DNA from: Streptosporangiaceae bacterium | Lineage (GTDB): Bacteria; Actinomycetota; Actinomycetes; Streptosporangiales; Streptosporangiaceae | Length of the DNA stretch: 44,946 bases | NCBI GenBank assembly: GCA_019245115.1 | Contig: JAFARZ010000411.1 | Location: 1 to 44,946, forward strand | Direction: 5' to 3' | Part shown: in pieces, positions 41,251 to 44,946 of the stretch | How the letters are laid out: each line of letters begins with the position of its first letter | How positions within the stretch are numbered: position 1 is the stretch's first letter | Notes under the pieces: generated by a model | What the model was told of the DNA's origin: nothing | The model's input: the letters and a program-made list of their open reading frames with translations, nothing else | The model's database searches: none | Translations under genes and position numbers: made by a program

Positions 41251-44040
41251 TCAGGGGCTGGCCTGTTGGAGAGCCGCGTGGAGCTGGCTGCGCGAGGTTA
41301 TTCCGAGCTTGGGGAAGATCTGGCGTAGGTGGGCGCCGACGGTCCGGTGTGAGATGTAGAGCTGCTGTCCGATTTCCCGGTTCGACAGGCCTCCGGCGGC
41401 TAGGCGGGCGATCTGGAGTTCCTGCGGTGTGAGCTGGTCCCATGCGTCAGGAGTACGGCGTCTGCTTGCCTCTCCAGCCGCGTGCAGCTCCCGGCGCGCC
41501 TGCTCGGCCAGGTGGGCAAGACCCAGTGCGTCAAAGCTGTCTCGAGCCGCCCGCAGCGGCGCACGCGATTCGGCGACTCGTCGCTGGCGGCGCAGCCAGC
41601 CGCCATACCGCAGGAGCATCCGGCTTCGGTAGCCTGGCCAGCCGGTGAGTTCGTGGCTGAGCGCCGTCTGGTAGAGGGCTTCGGCGTTCTGGTTGCCGGC
41701 CAGCAGCGGTCGCGCGTACGCGGCCTGCGCGCGCAGCAGCGATCCCGATGTCGTCGCCGCGAGTGATTCCAGCTGGGTAAGGTACGCCTCGGCGTCGGCC
41801 TTGTGCCCGATGTGAACCGCCGCCTCGACCAAGTCCGCAAGTCCCCAGGTACCGGAGAACGGATGGTAGGCCGGGTCGGCCGGGTCAAGGCTCCGCCGTA
41901 GCTGCTCGAAGCCTTCCACGTAGCGCTGCTGGGCCATGGCGGCACGTCCGCGGGCGAACTGAGCCAGCGCCAGCAGCGGATTCCTTCCCGAGGGCAGCAG
42001 CTCCGCTTCGGCCTGCCGCACCATCGTCTCCGCCATCTCGAGGTTGCCCTGCTCGGCGGCCACTGTCGCGTGCGCGAGCTGCGCCGTTATCGCCCACCGC
42101 GGCTGGCTGGTTTCCCTGGCCAGCCGGGCAGCTTCCTCGGCTGCTGATACGGCCAGGTGCTTACGGGCCAGATGTACGCCCGTCCAGGCCTGGGAGACTA
42201 GCGTCTGGGCAAGCAGCCCGAGCTTACCGTGCGAGCGCAAGCCGTCCGCCGCGGCATCGAGGAACACCAGCGCCCGGTCCCAGGCCCACACTGCCATGGC
42301 CGCGGTGCCGAGCAGCAGCATCCCCTCTGGGTCTGCTGAGTCTGGCACCAGGCGGGATATCTGCTCGTTCACCAGGGTGCCCTGCGCCACGGGATCCGCC
42401 AGCGCGAGAATGCCAAGCAGGGCCGGCTCGTCCCTCGCCAGTGGCATGCGCTCAGCCGCCGCCACCACCATGACGCGGGTCTGCGGGCTGGGGTTGCCCC
42501 AGTAGCAGTGCAGGCTGATGGCGAGCAATGAACGAACGGCGAGGCCTGCGTGCCCTATGGTCCGCATTTGCTCGGCCTGCTCGACGATCGACTCGATCTT
42601 CGCCGCCCCGGACCAGCCGGCTTCCCCGTAGTTCTCGCGAATCAGCGACACGCGCATCCGGTCCGCAGGGACCATGGCAAGCGGCTCGGCCGCCTCCAAG
42701 AGCAGCCTGCCGAGCCTGTAACGGCCGGAATCAAAGGCCATCTCGGCGGCGCGCAACAATCGTTTGCCCCGGCTTACCGGGTTCTCGCTGAGTTCCGCGG
42801 CGCTGGTCAGCGCGTCGATTGCCACTCCGGCTGCGCCGCGGCGCCCGGCACGCACTGCGGCGTCCTCCAGCGCCGCGGCTATCTGCTCGTCCGGTGCCAG
42901 CGCGGCTGCCGCCACGTGCCATACCTGGCGGTCACGCTGGCCGGCCAGAACCTCGGCCAGCGCGGCGTGTGCGGCCCGGCGTTGTGGCAGGCTCGCGGCC
43001 TGATAGATCGCCGAACGCACCAGCGGATGACGGAACACCAGCCTGGTCCCGTTGATCTCGATCAGCCGGGCCGCGACGGCCGCCTCCAGCATGTCGGCCG
43101 TCACCCGCTCACCTGCCAGGGTGGATGCGGCTGCCAGCACCTCCGCCAGTACGCCGTCTTCGTCGGCGGCCGCCGTGAGCAGCAGCGACCGGGTAGCAGC
43201 AGGCAGCCCGGACCCCTGCGCCGCGAACGCCTGTTCCAGGCGGGCGGTGAGCGGCAGCCGCCGGGCCAGCGCCGCGGCCGGGTCGGCCCGCACGGCATCC
43301 GGCAGCTCGGAGAGCGCGAGCGGGTTGCCCGCCGCCTCCTCGATCAGCCACTCACGATGGGCGGGATCAAGGTCAGCCGCCCGGACAGCGAGGAGTTCCC
43401 CGGCGGCGGCGGTGGTGAGTCCGGTCAGCCGCAATTCGGGCAGCCCCGCCTCATCGAACGGGCTCGCGAGTCCATCCCGCACCGCGACCAGCAACAAGGC
43501 CGGCTCAGCTGCCAGCCTGCGCGCAACGAATGTCAGCACGGCACAGGTGGGCTGGTCAAGCCACTGCGCGTCGTCGGCGGCCATCAGCACCGGCGAACCG
43601 CCGGCCGCCTCGCCGATAAGCTCCAGCGCCGCCAGGCCGATCAGGAAGATCTCCGGAGCGGCCGCCTCAGCCATGCCGAATGAGGCCAGCAGCGCGCCCC
43701 GCTGCCGACTGGGCAGCCGCCCGGCCAGATCAAGGACCGGCCGCAAGAGCTGGTGCAGGCCCGCAAACGGAAGCCGGGCTTCCGACTGAACCCCGACCGC
43801 AGACAGCAGCCGGAATCCGTGCTCTGCAGCCCGCGCGGCCGCGGCCGTCAGTAAGGCTGACTTCCCGATCCCCGCTTCGCCCCGGATGACGAGCGCGCCA
43901 CCCGCCGCATTACCGGCCCGGTCGATCAGCTCAGTGAGCAAACTCGATTCGCGCTCGCGCCCATACAACCGGTGCGCTCCAGCGCTGCCGACCGCGAGAA
44001 CGTCCCGCAAATGCGGATCCGGTGCCGGTTGATCAGCCAT
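41251..44040 (-). CDS. Large ATP-binding LuxR-family (LAL) transcriptional regulator
   Basis: The 929-residue protein has a STAND-type ATPase at the N-terminus, with Walker A GEAGIGKSALL (Lys60) and a Walker-B-like stretch PVLMAADDAQWLDQ. A long helical TPR-like middle follows. The C-terminal LuxR helix-turn-helix is in the last 65 residues (LTPQELQIARLAAGGLSNRE, then ISHRTVGAHLRQIF). I chose ATG 44040 (MADQPAPDPHL); a longer frame to 44244 runs through the divergent intergenic DNA. LAL proteins switch on gene clusters, often for catabolism or secondary metabolism. It is divergent from the P450 gene. Confidence 0.92.
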   Translation of the reverse strand: MADQPAPDPHLRDVLAVGSAGAHRLYGRERESSLLTELIDRAGNAAGGALVIRGEAGIGKSALLTAAAARAAEHGFRLLSAVGVQSEARLPFAGLHQLLRPVLDLAGRLPSRQRGALLASFGMAEAAAPEIFLIGLAALELIGEAAGGSPVLMAADDAQWLDQPTCAVLTFVARRLAAEPALLLVAVRDGLASPFDEAGLPELRLTGLTTAAAGELLAVRAADLDPAHREWLIEEAAGNPLALSELPDAVRADPAAALARRLPLTARLEQAFAAQGSGLPAATRSLLLTAAADEDGVLAEVLAAASTLAGERVTADMLEAAVAARLIEINGTRLVFRHPLVRSAIYQAASLPQRRAAHAALAEVLAGQRDRQVWHVAAAALAPDEQIAAALEDAAVRAGRRGAAGVAIDALTSAAELSENPVSRGKRLLRAAEMAFDSGRYRLGRLLLEAAEPLAMVPADRMRVSLIRENYGEAGWSGAAKIESIVEQAEQMRTIGHAGLAVRSLLAISLHCYWGNPSPQTRVMVVAAAERMPLARDEPALLGILALADPVAQGTLVNEQISRLVPDSADPEGMLLLGTAAMAVWAWDRALVFLDAAADGLRSHGKLGLLAQTLVSQAWTGVHLARKHLAVSAAEEAARLARETSQPRWAITAQLAHATVAAEQGNLEMAETMVRQAEAELLPSGRNPLLALAQFARGRAAMAQQRYVEGFEQLRRSLDPADPAYHPFSGTWGLADLVEAAVHIGHKADAEAYLTQLESLAATTSGSLLRAQAAYARPLLAGNQNAEALYQTALSHELTGWPGYRSRMLLRYGGWLRRQRRVAESRAPLRAARDSFDALGLAHLAEQARRELHAAGEASRRRTPDAWDQLTPQELQIARLAAGGLSNREIGQQLYISHRTVGAHLRQIFPKLGITSRSQLHAALQQASP

Positions 44041-44184
44041 CGTATGGAACCCCTCCACGGGAAGGCTAACACGCCGGCATGGCCGCAAATGGTCAGTTGA
44101 CCGATGCCCGCGCCAGGGCCATGCGGCAAAGCTGGCATCAGCCGCTGCCGCACCGCAGCAGCGCACGAAAGGAAAGGATCGGCG

Positions 44185-44805
44185 ATGTCCGACCACACAC
44201 GTGAAGTCGCACTGGCCAAGGGAGCTCTGCCAATCGTTGGACACGGCATATCGCTGCTACGGAACGCTCGGAGATTCCTTTCGTCTCTGCCGGAGCAAGG
44301 GGACGTGGTTGAGCTCCGTCTTGGTCCGTCACGAGCGTACGTAGTCTGCAATGCGGAGCTCACCCATCAAGTACTCGTCAACGATCGGATCTTCGAAAAA
44401 GGCGGTCCGATCGTTGAACGCCTGCGGGAGTTCATCGGCGACAGTGTCTCCACAAGCCTGCGGCCCGAGCATCGCCGATTGCGTCGGCTCATACAGCCGG
44501 CATTCAGCAGCAATCGGCTGGCCGACTACATGAAGACGATGCGTGACGAGACTGTTGGTGTCATCGAACAGTGGCAGGACGGAGAGGTGCTCGACGTTTA
44601 CGCTGGCATGCAGGCCATCACAGCTCGCATTGCCGCGCGGACGATGTTCGCTGCCCCGGCGTCCAGCGCGCTCATCGAGCAGGCGCATGCTGCCCTGAAC
44701 GAGATCGTGAAGGGCGCGGGCCGACGAATGCTGATACCGCCACCGTTCGATTGGATTCCGACCCGCGGCAAGCGCCGATACGACCAAGCCTGCCGTAGCA
44801 TCAGG
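44185..44805 (+). pseudogene. Cytochrome P450, N-terminal part only, cut by an insertion sequence
   Basis: From ATG 44185 the product reads as a P450 N-terminus: GALPIVGHGISLLRNARRFL, GDVVELRLGP, the C-helix motif RPEHRRLRRLIQPAFSSNRL, and a region up to RKGRRYDQ-like GKRRYDQACR. The homology stops near 44800, where insertion-sequence DNA begins. The frame then runs out at 44835. The I-helix, ExxR motif and Cys haem ligand are all missing, so this piece cannot be a working P450. The rest may lie beyond the element outside the window. Confidence 0.8.
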
Positions 44806-44946
44806 GGCGCGTCAAAGTCGTGGGGTGCGTTTTAGCCTGGTGAGAGTTCTGTGAGATCGAGCAGGTTGAGTGTGCGACGGGGGTTTTGGTGGTTGGCGCG
44901 GGTTTCGGCGGCGAACTCGGTGACTCCGTGTAGCCGGAACAGGCTG
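44806..44946 (-). mobile_element. Right end of a second insertion sequence (runs off the window)
   Basis: The element edge lies near 44806, where GGGGCGCGTCAAAGTCGTGG begins, a plausible terminal inverted repeat. A transposase reading frame enters from the window edge on the minus strand. The exact edge and the target duplication cannot be fixed without the other end. Confidence 0.6.
44832..44946 (-). CDS. Partial transposase, C-terminal 37 residues
   Basis: The minus-strand frame from the window edge reads SLFRLHGVTEFAAETRANHQ, then NPRRTLNLLDLTELSPG and stops at 44832. The NPRRTLNLL ending is of the kind found at the C-terminus of DDE transposases. The family is not assigned with confidence. 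The rest lies outside the window. Confidence 0.6.
   Translation of the reverse strand, partial: SLFRLHGVTEFAAETRANHQNPRRTLNLLDLTELSPG

Overview
The window is high-GC actinobacterial DNA, probably from a filamentous actinomycete. The clues are a mycothiol-dependent isomerase-like protein, a large ATP-binding LuxR regulator, a cytochrome P450, and a GAP1-type GTPase-associated gene set. No database search was possible, so every family call comes from motifs, length and gene order. No species can be named.

Layout. Positions 1-3110 hold a complete insertion sequence that abuts the stop codon of a mucin-like surface protein. Positions 3110-5040 hold tandem repeats, a GC-rich tract, a tRNA-Thr(GGT) and gene-poor DNA. 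Positions 5040-7510 are a decayed defence zone: an intact HigA-like antitoxin, its toxin broken by a 91-bp net insertion that looks like a TA-target miniature element, and a deleted and frameshifted TOTE-type primase-helicase. Positions 8080-36250 are the core of the window, described below. Positions 36250-44946 are mixed: a frameshifted toxin-antitoxin pair, a secreted trypsin-like lipoprotein, a maleylpyruvate-isomerase-type protein next to a broken hydrolase, a LAL regulator, and a P450 cut off by a second insertion sequence at the window edge.

The core is one multi-operon system. Operon A (minus strand, 21.6 to 8.9 kb) runs GrpE-like, Hsp70, fibronectin-III-like protein, zinc-ribbon GTPase, GAP1-like protein, membrane-anchored GTPase, 60-residue membrane peptide, second Hsp70, vWA protein. 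Nearly every junction is a 4-bp ATGA/GTGA overlap or a gap of a few bases. An XRE-type regulator is divergent from it, and a GATase-like protein that shares the N-terminal peptide of the vWA protein is convergent with it. Operon B (minus, 28.8 to 23.4 kb) encodes a macro-domain protein and a TPR-CHAT protease. Operon C (plus, 28.9 to 36.3 kb) encodes a second GrpE-like protein, a second TPR-CHAT protease, a third Hsp70, an MbcA-like antitoxin candidate and a RES-domain NAD-degrading toxin. B and C diverge from a 132-bp intergenic region.

Working together (inference). GTPase/GAP1 modules, vWA proteins and CHAT proteases are known components of predicted NTP-dependent conflict systems. What stands out here is three Hsp70s without a helical lid and two dedicated GrpE-like exchange factors, wired to two CHAT proteases and a RES toxin. 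The RES product, ADP-ribose-1''-phosphate, is a classical macro-domain ligand. A plausible model is chaperone-gated immunity: the GTPase/GAP1/Hsp70 arm senses a perturbation, perhaps at the membrane, and the CHAT proteases release or activate the NAD-depleting toxin.
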